This document shows, piece by piece, positions 8,625 to 16,277 of a stretch of DNA of 64,000 nt (positions are counted from its first letter, which is position 1; each line of letters opens with the position of its first letter). Below the pieces are notes generated by a model. That model ran no database searches, was not told the origin of the DNA, and saw only the letters and a program-made list of their open reading frames with translations. Both the position numbers and the translations under genes were made by a program. Origin of the DNA: JAXMHB01 sp046346965 (GTDB taxonomy: Bacteria; Pseudomonadota; Gammaproteobacteria; Xanthomonadales; SZUA-5); assembly GCA_046346965.1 (NCBI GenBank), contig JAXMHB010000004.1, positions 344,066-408,065 of the forward strand, given 5' to 3'.

Positions 8625-10106
8625 TCAGGCGATGCGTTCGGCGCCGCCCATGTACGGACGCAGCACCTCGGGGATCGTGATCGACCCGTCGGCGTTCTGA
8701 TAGTTCTCCATCACCGCGATCAGCGCGCGCCCGACGGCGACCCCGGAGCCATTCAACGTGTGCACCAGCTCCGGCTTGCCGGTGGCCGGATTGCGCCAGC
8801 GCGCCTGCATGCGCCGCGCCTGGAAGCTCTCGCAGTTGGAGCAGGAGCTGATCTCGCGATAGGTCAGCTGGCTCGGCAGCCAGACCTCGATGTCGTAAGT
8901 CATCGAGGCCGAGAAGCCCATGTCGCCGGTGCACAGGCGGATGGTGCGGAACGGCAGACCGAGCAGTCGCAAGATGGTCTCGGCGTGGCCGGTCATTTCC
9001 TCCAGCTGGGCATAGCTGTCGTCTGGCCGCGCGATCTGCACCAGTTCGACTTTCTCGAACTGGTGTTGCCGGATCATGCCGCGCGTGTCGCGACCGGCCG
9101 CGCCGGCCTCGGCGCGAAAGCACAGCGAGTGCGCAGTCATGCGCAGCGGCAGCGCCTCGGCTTCCAAAATGCTGTCGCGCACCAGATTGGTCAGCGAGAC
9201 CTCGGCGGTCGGAATCAGGTACATGCGCCGCCACAACCAGCGGTGCAAGGTGGCGACCAAGGCCTCTGGACGGTGCAGATCGTCCCACAGCGCCGGCGGG
9301 ATGCGGCCCAGCGTCTGCAGGCCGAGATCGGCGGCGATGCCGTTGATCAGCGCCAGCACGTCGTCGCGATTGCCCCGCGCCAGCGCGCCGCGCATGGCAT
9401 CCAGCGCCTTGCCATCGATGGCCAGATGGCGCGTGCCGTGCGGCACCTCGAACAGATCTTCCTCGAACTTGGGCAGCTGCCCGGTGCCTTGCATGGTCTC
9501 GCTGCTGACCAGCAGCGGCACATTGACCTCGGTATAGCCGTGCTGGCCGGTGTGCTGATCGAGCATGAACTGCGCCAGCGCCCGGTGCAGACGGGCCAGC
9601 CCGCCGCGCAGGACAGTGAAGCGCGAGCCCGACAGCTTGGCGGCCGCCTCGGCATCCAGCCAGCCGTTGCGGGCGCCAAGTTCGACATGATCCTTGATAT
9701 CGAAATCAAAGGCGCGCGGCACGCCGATGCGGCGCACTTCGAGGTTGTCGTTCTCGTCCTTGCCCAGCTGCACGGACTCATGCGGGATGTTCGGCAGCCG
9801 CAGGGCGATGGTGGTCAGGCGATCCTGGATCGCCGCCAGCGCCTCCTCGGCGGCGCGCAGGCGCTGCGGAATCGCCTGACTCTCCGCCATCAGATCGTCG
9901 GCGTTGAGCCCCTTGGACTTGCGCGCGCCGATTTCCTTGGCCAGGCGATTGCGGCTGGCCTGCAGATCCTGGGTGTCGGTCTGAACCTGCTTGCGCTCGG
10001 CTTCCAGCGCTTCGAGTTCGGCAATTGGCAGTTCGAGTCCGCGCGTGCGCAGCAAACGTTCTGCGGTGGCATGCAAATGCTGGCGGAGCAGAATGGGATC
10101 AAGCAT
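8625..10106 (-). CDS. serS: Seryl-tRNA synthetase with an extra internal segment
   Basis: Charges tRNA-Ser (and tRNA-Sec) with serine. The N-terminal coiled-coil arm spans about residues 30-105. The class II catalytic core follows, with motif 2 around FRAEAGAAGRDTRGMIRQHQ and motif 3 near LNGSGVAVGRALIAVMENYQ. The C-terminus PYMGGAERIA is standard. At 493 residues it is about 65 longer than usual SerRS (about 425-430). The excess is one block, about residues 220-295, between LPKFEEDLF and YLIPTAEV, where relatives have about 9 residues. The block is in frame and rich in Leu/Ala/Arg. All synthetase motifs flanking it are intact, so the enzyme is probably active. Genes upstream are divergent. 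Confidence 0.96.
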   Translation of the reverse strand: MLDPILLRQHLHATAERLLRTRGLELPIAELEALEAERKQVQTDTQDLQASRNRLAKEIGARKSKGLNADDLMAESQAIPQRLRAAEEALAAIQDRLTTIALRLPNIPHESVQLGKDENDNLEVRRIGVPRAFDFDIKDHVELGARNGWLDAEAAAKLSGSRFTVLRGGLARLHRALAQFMLDQHTGQHGYTEVNVPLLVSSETMQGTGQLPKFEEDLFEVPHGTRHLAIDGKALDAMRGALARGNRDDVLALINGIAADLGLQTLGRIPPALWDDLHRPEALVATLHRWLWRRMYLIPTAEVSLTNLVRDSILEAEALPLRMTAHSLCFRAEAGAAGRDTRGMIRQHQFEKVELVQIARPDDSYAQLEEMTGHAETILRLLGLPFRTIRLCTGDMGFSASMTYDIEVWLPSQLTYREISSCSNCESFQARRMQARWRNPATGKPELVHTLNGSGVAVGRALIAVMENYQNADGSITIPEVLRPYMGGAERIA

Positions 10107-10281
10107 GGCGACACTCTATTCAAGTCGGCGAACGCGCCATTATGAACCACGTCGCGGCCACTGCGGTTTTGACCTGAGCCCGTCCGGCCGTGCGATGGCC
10201 CACGCGGAGCGTCGGGTCGGACGCGACGAAAGCGTCGCCGGCTGCTAGCCTCCGGCGCGTCCTGCCTGCCGGATCTCGCCC

Positions 10282-11673
10282 ATGTTGCGTCTCACTCTTG
10301 CCCTGCTGTGCAGCAGCAGCCTCAGCGCAGCGTCCCTGAGCGACGATGATCTGGCCACCGCAGCCACGCTGCGCGACCGCGCGCTCGAAGGCACGCCGGC
10401 CTATGCGATCGTCGAATCGCTGGTGAACGAGGTCGGGCACCGCATGGCGGGCAGCGATCACGACGCCAAGGGTGTGGCCTGGGCGGTCGCCAAGTTCAAG
10501 GCGCTCGGCTATCCCAAGGTGTACACGCAGCCGGTCAGCTTCCCGGTCTGGGATCGCGGCTTCGAGAGTGCCGCCATCGTGTCGCCGCAGGCGCAATCGC
10601 TCAGCATCGCGGCACTGGGTGGCAGCATCGGCACGCCGGAAGGCGGGATCCGCGCCGAGGTGGTTCGCTTTGCGGATGCCGCGGCGCTGCAAGCCGCCGA
10701 GCCCGGCTCTGTGGCCGGCAAGATTGCCTACATCGCCAACCGGATGACGCGCGCCAAGGACGGGAGCGGCTACGGTCCCGCCGTCATTGCCCGCGTGCAG
10801 GGCGCCGTGTTCGCGGCGCGCGCCGGCGCTGCGGCCGTGCTGATCCGCTCGATCGGCACCGACTCGGCAAACACGCCGCACACCGGCGTGATGCGCTACG
10901 ACAACATGCTCACGCGCATCCCGGCCGCCGCGCTCGGCAACAACGACGCCGATCTGCTGGAGCAGCAGCTGGACCGCGGCCCGGTGGAGGTCAAGCTGGA
11001 ACTCGGCAGCCGCACGCGCACCGGCGACTACACCTCAGCCAACGTCATCGGCGAGATTCCGGGCAGCGAGTTTCCGGAGGAGGTGGTGGCGATCGGCGGC
11101 CACCTCGATTCCTGGGACCTGGGCCAGGGCGCCATCGACAACGGCGCGGGTGTCGCCATCACCATGGCCGCCGGCGCGCAGATTCTGGCCCTGGAGCAAA
11201 AGCCCCGGCGCACCATCCGCGTCATCGCCTTCGCCAACGAGGAACAGGGCGTGTACGGCGGCAAACAGTACGCCAAGGATCACGCCGACGCCGTCACGCA
11301 GCACGTGTTCGGCGCTGAGTCCGACTTCGGGGGCGGGCGCATTTATCAGCTGTCGAGTCGCGTGCGCGAGGAAGCGCTGCCGCTGGTCGAGCAGATCCAT
11401 GCGGTACTGAAGCCGCTCGGCATCGAGCGCGGCGACAACCAGGCCGGCGGCGGCGCCGATTTCTCAGCGATGCGCGATCTGGGCATGCCGATTCTGGGGC
11501 TGAATCAAGATGGCAGCAGCTATTTCGATTACCACCACACCGCGGCCGACACGCTGGACAAGCTGAATGCGGCCGATCTCGACTTCAACGTGGCGGTATA
11601 TGCGGTCAGCGCCTGGCTCGGCGCGCAGGCCGGCCCGGTGTTCGGGCCGATCGCGTTGCCGCCGACGCCGTAG
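10282..11673 (+). CDS. Exported M28-family zinc aminopeptidase
   Basis: Predicted secreted di-zinc exopeptidase. The 463 residues begin with a signal peptide (MLRLTLALLCSSSLSAAS). A PA-like insert follows (about 90-220), then the M28 catalytic domain. Zinc ligands are visible in order: GGHLDSWD (His, Asp), AIDNGAG (bridging Asp), FANEEQG (general-base Glu plus ligand), ESDFGGG (Asp) and YHHTAADT (His). This is the mammalian plasma glutamate carboxypeptidase-like branch. It stands alone, divergent from serS, with no obvious partner. The start at 10282 is supported by the signal peptide immediately following. Confidence 0.93.
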   Translation: MLRLTLALLCSSSLSAASLSDDDLATAATLRDRALEGTPAYAIVESLVNEVGHRMAGSDHDAKGVAWAVAKFKALGYPKVYTQPVSFPVWDRGFESAAIVSPQAQSLSIAALGGSIGTPEGGIRAEVVRFADAAALQAAEPGSVAGKIAYIANRMTRAKDGSGYGPAVIARVQGAVFAARAGAAAVLIRSIGTDSANTPHTGVMRYDNMLTRIPAAALGNNDADLLEQQLDRGPVEVKLELGSRTRTGDYTSANVIGEIPGSEFPEEVVAIGGHLDSWDLGQGAIDNGAGVAITMAAGAQILALEQKPRRTIRVIAFANEEQGVYGGKQYAKDHADAVTQHVFGAESDFGGGRIYQLSSRVREEALPLVEQIHAVLKPLGIERGDNQAGGGADFSAMRDLGMPILGLNQDGSSYFDYHHTAADTLDKLNAADLDFNVAVYAVSAWLGAQAGPVFGPIALPPTP

Positions 11674-11812
11674 CTACGGGTTCGGCAGCCAGTTCTCGCG
11701 AGTGCGGACGCCAGCTGACCTGTCACCCGAGGCGACTCGCGCAGCGCGCCTACGCCCTCAGAATGCCCCCGCGCTGATTCGCTGCCCAATCGACGCGACC
11801 CACCCACACCTT

Positions 11813-11987
11813 GGCGTCATTGCGAGCTGCCACGGCGCCTGCAGGCGCTGTGGCGGCGCGGCAATCCAGGTTTGCGCTTGGGCGCTGGTCTTTACGACCG
11901 TCTCGACTACTGCCGCAGATGCCAAGGCTACACCTGGATTGCCACAGTCCTCGTCCGCGCCGCGGACGAGGACTTCGCAATGACGCC
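11813..11987. repeat. Palindromic interspersed repeat element (~175 bp)
   Basis: The 409-base gap between the M28 peptidase and suhB holds no credible gene but contains a long imperfect palindrome. Outer arms 11813-11826 and 11974-11987 match at 13 of 14 positions when one is inverted. Inner arms 11860-11871 (ggcaatccaggt) and 11932-11943 match perfectly at 12 of 12. Elements with outer cattgcgag and inner ggcaatcc boxes are common non-coding interspersed repeats in proteobacteria. The transcript would fold into a long hairpin. It may also act as the boundary between the convergent genes. Confidence 0.75.
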
Positions 11988-12082
11988 TTGCCTTTGCGGT
12001 CCTTCTTGGACTCTGCCGGCTGGCAACGTCCGGATCGCGTGTCTGCCGGCGTCGACGTCCCAGCTCTCAGTCCGATCCCGCC

Positions 12083-12901
12083 TCAGGCTTCCTCGGACCC
12101 GGCCTCGGCGGCGCGCTTCTTGGCCAGCGGCTTGATGCGGGCGACCATGCCGGCGACGACCTTCAGGTTGCCGGCGATCACGTCACCGCCCTCGAACCAG
12201 CCCTCGCCGCCCTCGAAGTCCACGCACATGCCACCCGCTTCGCGCACCAGCAGCGCGCCGGCCGCGACGTCCCAAGGCATCAGACCGGCCTCGAAGAAGC
12301 CATCCAGACGACCACTGGCGACGTAGGCCAGATCCAGCGCTGCCGAACCGGTACGGCGCAGGTCTTCGGCGTCGTCCAGCAGCGCCTTCACCATGCGCAA
12401 CTGGGTGGCGAGCCGCGGACGCTGACGGAAGGGAAAGCCGGTTGCGATCAGAGCACCGGCCAGCCCGTTGCGCGCGCTGGTACGGATGCGGCGATCGTTG
12501 AGGTAGGCGCCACCGCCCTTGCTGGCGGTAAACAGTTCGTCGCGCACCGGGTCATAGACGACGCCGTGCTGGACCACGCCGTCTTCCATCATCGCGATCG
12601 ACACCGAGCAATGCGGCAGTCCGCGCATGAAATTGCTGGTACCGTCGATCGGATCGATCACCCAGACATAGCGCGAGTGGCCGCTGCGGCCGGTTTCCTC
12701 GCCCCAGATCGCATGGTCCGGATAGCCACGCTTGATCTCGCGGACGATCTCGGCCTCGGCCAGCTTGTCGGCGTCGGTGACGAAGTCGTACTGACCTTTG
12801 TCGGTCACGCCCACCGCATCGGCGCGATGGATGCTGCGCATGATCACGGTGCCGGCCTTGCGGGCAGCCTGGACGGCGATATTCAGGGCGGGCTTACGCA
12901 T
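12083..12901 (-). CDS. suhB: Inositol-1-monophosphatase family protein SuhB
   Basis: Mg2+-dependent inositol monophosphatase-fold protein; in E. coli SuhB also binds RNA polymerase in rRNA antitermination complexes. The 272 residues carry the metal-site motifs EETG (about 70), DPIDGTSNF (about 84-92) and WDVAAGALLVREAGG (about 212-226). The ATG at 12901 gives MRKPALNIAVQAARKAG, the family N-terminus; the frame is open 40 codons further upstream but without similarity. The C-terminus is lysine/glutamate rich. A single gene, convergent with the M28 peptidase across the repeat element. Confidence 0.95.
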   Translation of the reverse strand: MRKPALNIAVQAARKAGTVIMRSIHRADAVGVTDKGQYDFVTDADKLAEAEIVREIKRGYPDHAIWGEETGRSGHSRYVWVIDPIDGTSNFMRGLPHCSVSIAMMEDGVVQHGVVYDPVRDELFTASKGGGAYLNDRRIRTSARNGLAGALIATGFPFRQRPRLATQLRMVKALLDDAEDLRRTGSAALDLAYVASGRLDGFFEAGLMPWDVAAGALLVREAGGMCVDFEGGEGWFEGGDVIAGNLKVVAGMVARIKPLAKKRAAEAGSEEA

Positions 12902-13010
12902 GCGCGACTCAGGCTGGCTCAGGGGGCGCGAAGGGTAGCAGAGCGGCCCGCCGTCACCAAACCCACACAAGCCCCCCGGGATGCGCGCGTTCAGGCAGAC
13001 GCGGCAGGCC

Positions 13011-13799
13011 TCAACCGGCATGCGCAGGCGTGCCCGCCGCCGCCGAACGCGCGTAACAGCGGTCCAGATGCGCCAGGATCTGCACGCTCTCGTACAGCGC
13101 GTCGCCGGTATTTGGGTCGATCAGATAGGGCACCTGGGCACGCCCGGTCTGCGCCAGCATGCGCTCGCGCCGGCCGCCGGGCTTGGGTGTCCACGGCTTC
13201 AAGCTCAGGCGTCGCTGCGGCGGTCCCCAGTCGGCCAGCTGCTCTTTGCCGAAACTGACCATCTGCCAGGGCAATTCGAGTTCACACAGGCGCTCACGCA
13301 CCAGCCGGGTGTAGGGACTGGACTCGAAACCGTACAGCTGCAGCGGCCGTCGCGGCGCGCGCGAGGGCTGCGCGTGCAAACCGGCGCGACCGCGCAGCGC
13401 GCTCGCCAGACTTGAACTGAGGCGCATCGGCCAGCTGCCGAGCACGCCGGCGCCATGACGCAGCCCGGCAAACTGGCGCAGCACGTGCTTGAGACAGGCG
13501 TGCAAGCCCACGGCGCGGGTGTCGTGTTCGGCATCGATCAGCACCGGCAGCTCGGTGTCCGCTGGCAGCTGCTTCAAATAGCGCTTGCCGCCCAGTGGAC
13601 AGGGGCGGACCAACGCATCCAGCTGCAGCTCAGTCAGCACTTCGCGCAACAAGCGGCAGCGCGCGTCGTTTTCACGATCGTAGAGCACCAGTGGCCGCCG
13701 CGGCGCTGGCACCTCGCGCAGGATCTGCGTGCCGCGCCAGGCCCGCGCGCTGGAAGCCAGCAGGGAGCTGAGCAGTTTGCTGATCGGGGGTTGCGACAT
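13011..13799 (-). CDS. Glutathione S-transferase N-terminal-like protein with two thioredoxin-fold halves
   Basis: A 262-residue soluble protein made of two similar halves. The first (about 38-100) reads PLVLYDRENDARCRLLREVL...LPVLIDAE. The second (about 152-250) reads PLQLYGFESSPYTRLVRERL...VPYLIDPNTGDALYESVQILAHL. Both have the beta-alpha-beta start and the cis-Pro (LPVLID, VPYLID) of GST/glutaredoxin N-terminal domains. Neither has a CxxC; the first has a single Cys and the second an SPY in the active position. No all-alpha GST C-terminal domain is visible. ATG at 13799 is preferred over the upstream in-frame ATG because the hydrophilic N-terminus is then typical. Substrate unknown; divergent from the kinase gene. 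Confidence 0.82.
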   Translation of the reverse strand: MSQPPISKLLSSLLASSARAWRGTQILREVPAPRRPLVLYDRENDARCRLLREVLTELQLDALVRPCPLGGKRYLKQLPADTELPVLIDAEHDTRAVGLHACLKHVLRQFAGLRHGAGVLGSWPMRLSSSLASALRGRAGLHAQPSRAPRRPLQLYGFESSPYTRLVRERLCELELPWQMVSFGKEQLADWGPPQRRLSLKPWTPKPGGRRERMLAQTGRAQVPYLIDPNTGDALYESVQILAHLDRCYARSAAAGTPAHAG

Positions 13800-13932
13800 G
13801 GGCGCTGCCGATACGAGGAGGCGCCTCATCATGCCACCCTGGCGCCAGTACGCCGAATAGGTAGGTGCGCGGTTTGCTCCGGCCGACGGCCCTCGCTACA
13901 GTCGCGCGCTCGTCCAGTCGCAGGGGCCGCGC

Positions 13933-15513
13933 GTGGCGCCGGAGATACCGAACTACGAACTCAAACAGCCGCTCGGCGCCGGGGCGATGGCGGAGGTGTG
14001 GCTGGCCGAGCACCGCCGCAACGGGCGCAAGGCAGCCATCAAGGTGCTGAAGCCGGCGGCGGTGGCGGATAGCGACTTCGAGCAGCTGTTTCTGCGCGAG
14101 GGCCAGGTGCTGGCGAGCTTCGACCATCCCAACATCGTCCGCATCTACGACAACGATCGCAGCGGCGATCTGGCCTATCTGGTGATGGAGTATCTGCCCG
14201 GCGGTACGCTGCTGGAACGCATGCAGCGCCGGCCGATCACGATCGGCGAGGCGGTCGGTCTGGTCGCGCAGATCGCCAGTGGTCTGGAGGCGGCGCATCG
14301 GCAGCAGGTGATCCATCGAGATCTGAAACCGGCGAACATCCTGCTGCGCGACGAGACCACACCGGTGCTGACCGACTTCGGCGCCGCCCGGCTACTGGAT
14401 CGCAGCACCATCTATGGCCGCGAAGGCATGATCGTCGGCACGCCGATTTACATGAGCCCCGAACAGGTCTCCGGGCAAACGCTGAGCGGCAGCAGCGATC
14501 TGTATGCGCTGGGCGTGATCTTCTATGAACTGCTGACCGGCGAGCGTCCTTTTCCCGGCACCAGCTTCCCGGAAATTGCGGCGCAGCACCTGTATGCGCC
14601 TATCCCGCGGTTGCCCGCGGCGATTGCGATGCTGCAGCCGGTGCTCGATCGCCTGCTGGCCAAACAGCCGGGTGAGCGTTACCCCGACGCCCAGGCCTTC
14701 ATCGATGCGCTGCGCACCTTGTACATCCACGACGAGGCGCTGCGCCTGCAAGTGGGTTATGCCGGCACCAGCACGGCCTGGTCCAGCCAACTGCGCGCGC
14801 TGGGCTTCGTGCTCGACATCGAGCAGAAACAGGCGGTGCGCGTTGCCCAGGGCCGCTTCCTGGAGGCGCCGCTGGCGGAGACCGCGCCGCTGGCACCGGT
14901 GACTGCAGCGCCCTCCACAAGAGCCGACGCAGCGATGCCGCGGCGCCGCGCGCCGTACCTGTGGGTGGCCATCGCCACGCTGGCAGCGCTGGCGCTCGCC
15001 TACTGGCAATTCCGCCCGCAACCGGCGGCCGTGCTGGCGCCGCCGGTGAGCGCAGTGCCGGCGCCCAACGACGAGGGTACAGAGGACGCGCGGCGCGCCG
15101 CCGAGCAGGCCGTCGCCGACCTCGAACTGCGCACACGCTTTGTCGCGCAGCCCGATCAGACCGTCCGCGATGTGCGCAGCGGTACGGTTTGGACCGCCGT
15201 CGACAATGGCAGCGACGTCGATTGGTTCGATGCCATCGAGTACTGCACCACGCGCGGCGCCAACTGGAAGCTGCCCACCGCCGCCGATCTGCTCAGCCTC
15301 TACCAGGAGGCCTTTCTGCGCCCCTGCGGCGAGCGCCGCTGCAGCGTCACGCCCTTGATTGCGCTGAGCGGGGCCGAGTTCTGGACCGACAGTCGCGACG
15401 GCGAACTTGGGGCATTTACGGTCAATCTGAGCAGCGGGCAGCGCGTCGGTGCCCCGAGCATCAGCCCCTTCGGCAAGCGCGCGCTGTGCGTACAACTGGG
15501 TGCGAAAGACTGA
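13933..15513 (+). CDS. Membrane Ser/Thr protein kinase with periplasmic DUF1566-like domain
   Basis: Hanks-type kinase of 526 residues, GTG start. The N-terminal kinase domain (about 8-260) has GAGAMAEVW, the catalytic Lys in AAIKVLKP, HRDLKPANILL, DFGAARL and the GTPIYMSPEQ activation-segment end. A linker and one transmembrane helix (about 338-356, YLWVAIATLAALALAYW) lead to a C-terminal domain outside the membrane (about 395-525). That domain has the DUF1566/Lcl pattern: VRDVRSGTVWT, WFDAIEYC, WKLPTAADLLSLY, EFWTDS. The layout suggests a receptor kinase whose external domain senses a ligand or cell-surface state. A small gene follows after 70 bases and may be co-transcribed. Confidence 0.9.
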   Translation: MAPEIPNYELKQPLGAGAMAEVWLAEHRRNGRKAAIKVLKPAAVADSDFEQLFLREGQVLASFDHPNIVRIYDNDRSGDLAYLVMEYLPGGTLLERMQRRPITIGEAVGLVAQIASGLEAAHRQQVIHRDLKPANILLRDETTPVLTDFGAARLLDRSTIYGREGMIVGTPIYMSPEQVSGQTLSGSSDLYALGVIFYELLTGERPFPGTSFPEIAAQHLYAPIPRLPAAIAMLQPVLDRLLAKQPGERYPDAQAFIDALRTLYIHDEALRLQVGYAGTSTAWSSQLRALGFVLDIEQKQAVRVAQGRFLEAPLAETAPLAPVTAAPSTRADAAMPRRRAPYLWVAIATLAALALAYWQFRPQPAAVLAPPVSAVPAPNDEGTEDARRAAEQAVADLELRTRFVAQPDQTVRDVRSGTVWTAVDNGSDVDWFDAIEYCTTRGANWKLPTAADLLSLYQEAFLRPCGERRCSVTPLIALSGAEFWTDSRDGELGAFTVNLSSGQRVGAPSISPFGKRALCVQLGAKD

Positions 15514-15583
15514 TGCGCACCCGTGCTGACCGCTCAGCGTGCCGTCCTGCGCGCAGATGCCGTAGAACCCGTGGAGGCTGCCA

Positions 15584-16249
15584 ATGGCGCTCGATCTGTA
15601 CTTTCATCCCGCGCGACTGACGCTGGAGACGCTGCGGGCGCCGGACTACCGGCTGTCGCAAGCACGCCAATGCGCGCAGCGCAAGCTGGTGCAGGATTTG
15701 CTGGCCCGACACCCGGACTGCACGCTGGAGGGCGATGCGCTGCAGGGCACACTGAGCGGCTTTCCGGGCGTACTCAGTCTCCATCCCGGCTATCTGTACT
15801 GGTCTTTGCATGGCGAGGTCGATCAGGACGCGGTGCTGGCCGTGGTGCGAGCGCTGGAAGCCGATGGCTGGCACTGCACGGACCCGCAAGAGGCGGGCTT
15901 TGACAGCCGATCGCGTCGGGAGCAACCGCTGCGCCACTGGGATCAACTGCTGGGCGCGCGCTTTGTCGGACTCAGCCTGGAGCGCAACTGGGGCGCGCGT
16001 CTGCGGATCGATTTCGAATGGCCCGATGGACGTTGCGCCCAGGCCGATCTGATGCACATCGGACGCGCCCACATCCCGGAGCTCTCGACGCTGCTCCACG
16101 CCACGCTGAGTGCAGTGCACGTGCAAGGCGACTCATTCGAGGACATCCAACTGCGTTTCGACAACGGCGAGACGCTGCGACTGGAGGGCTGCGTCTCCAA
16201 TGGCGGCACGCTGACACCGGCGCGTCGCGGTACGTCTACCCGCGACTGA
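15584..16249 (+). CDS. Hypothetical protein, 221 residues
   Basis: Not recognised. A soluble protein without signal peptide or membrane segment, starting MALDLYFHPARLTLETL. Several short aromatic/charged blocks resemble conserved cores: GFPGVLSLHPGYLYWSLHGE, the VVRALEADGWHC stretch, and LRIDFEWPDGRCAQADL. A clear Shine-Dalgarno (GGAGG) precedes the ATG at 15584, and third-position GC is like its neighbours, so it is a real gene. It lies 70 bases behind the kinase gene on the same strand and could be its operon partner, although nothing in the sequence proves a functional link. Confidence 0.75.
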   Translation: MALDLYFHPARLTLETLRAPDYRLSQARQCAQRKLVQDLLARHPDCTLEGDALQGTLSGFPGVLSLHPGYLYWSLHGEVDQDAVLAVVRALEADGWHCTDPQEAGFDSRSRREQPLRHWDQLLGARFVGLSLERNWGARLRIDFEWPDGRCAQADLMHIGRAHIPELSTLLHATLSAVHVQGDSFEDIQLRFDNGETLRLEGCVSNGGTLTPARRGTSTRD

Positions 16250-16277
16250 GCCGCCCCAGCCGCCACCGAATCGCGGG

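Noticed and set aside
7431..10145. 904-codon plus-strand open frame
   Set aside because: Antisense to the TonB receptor, rubredoxin and serS; low-complexity Arg/His/Gln composition and no recognisable domain.
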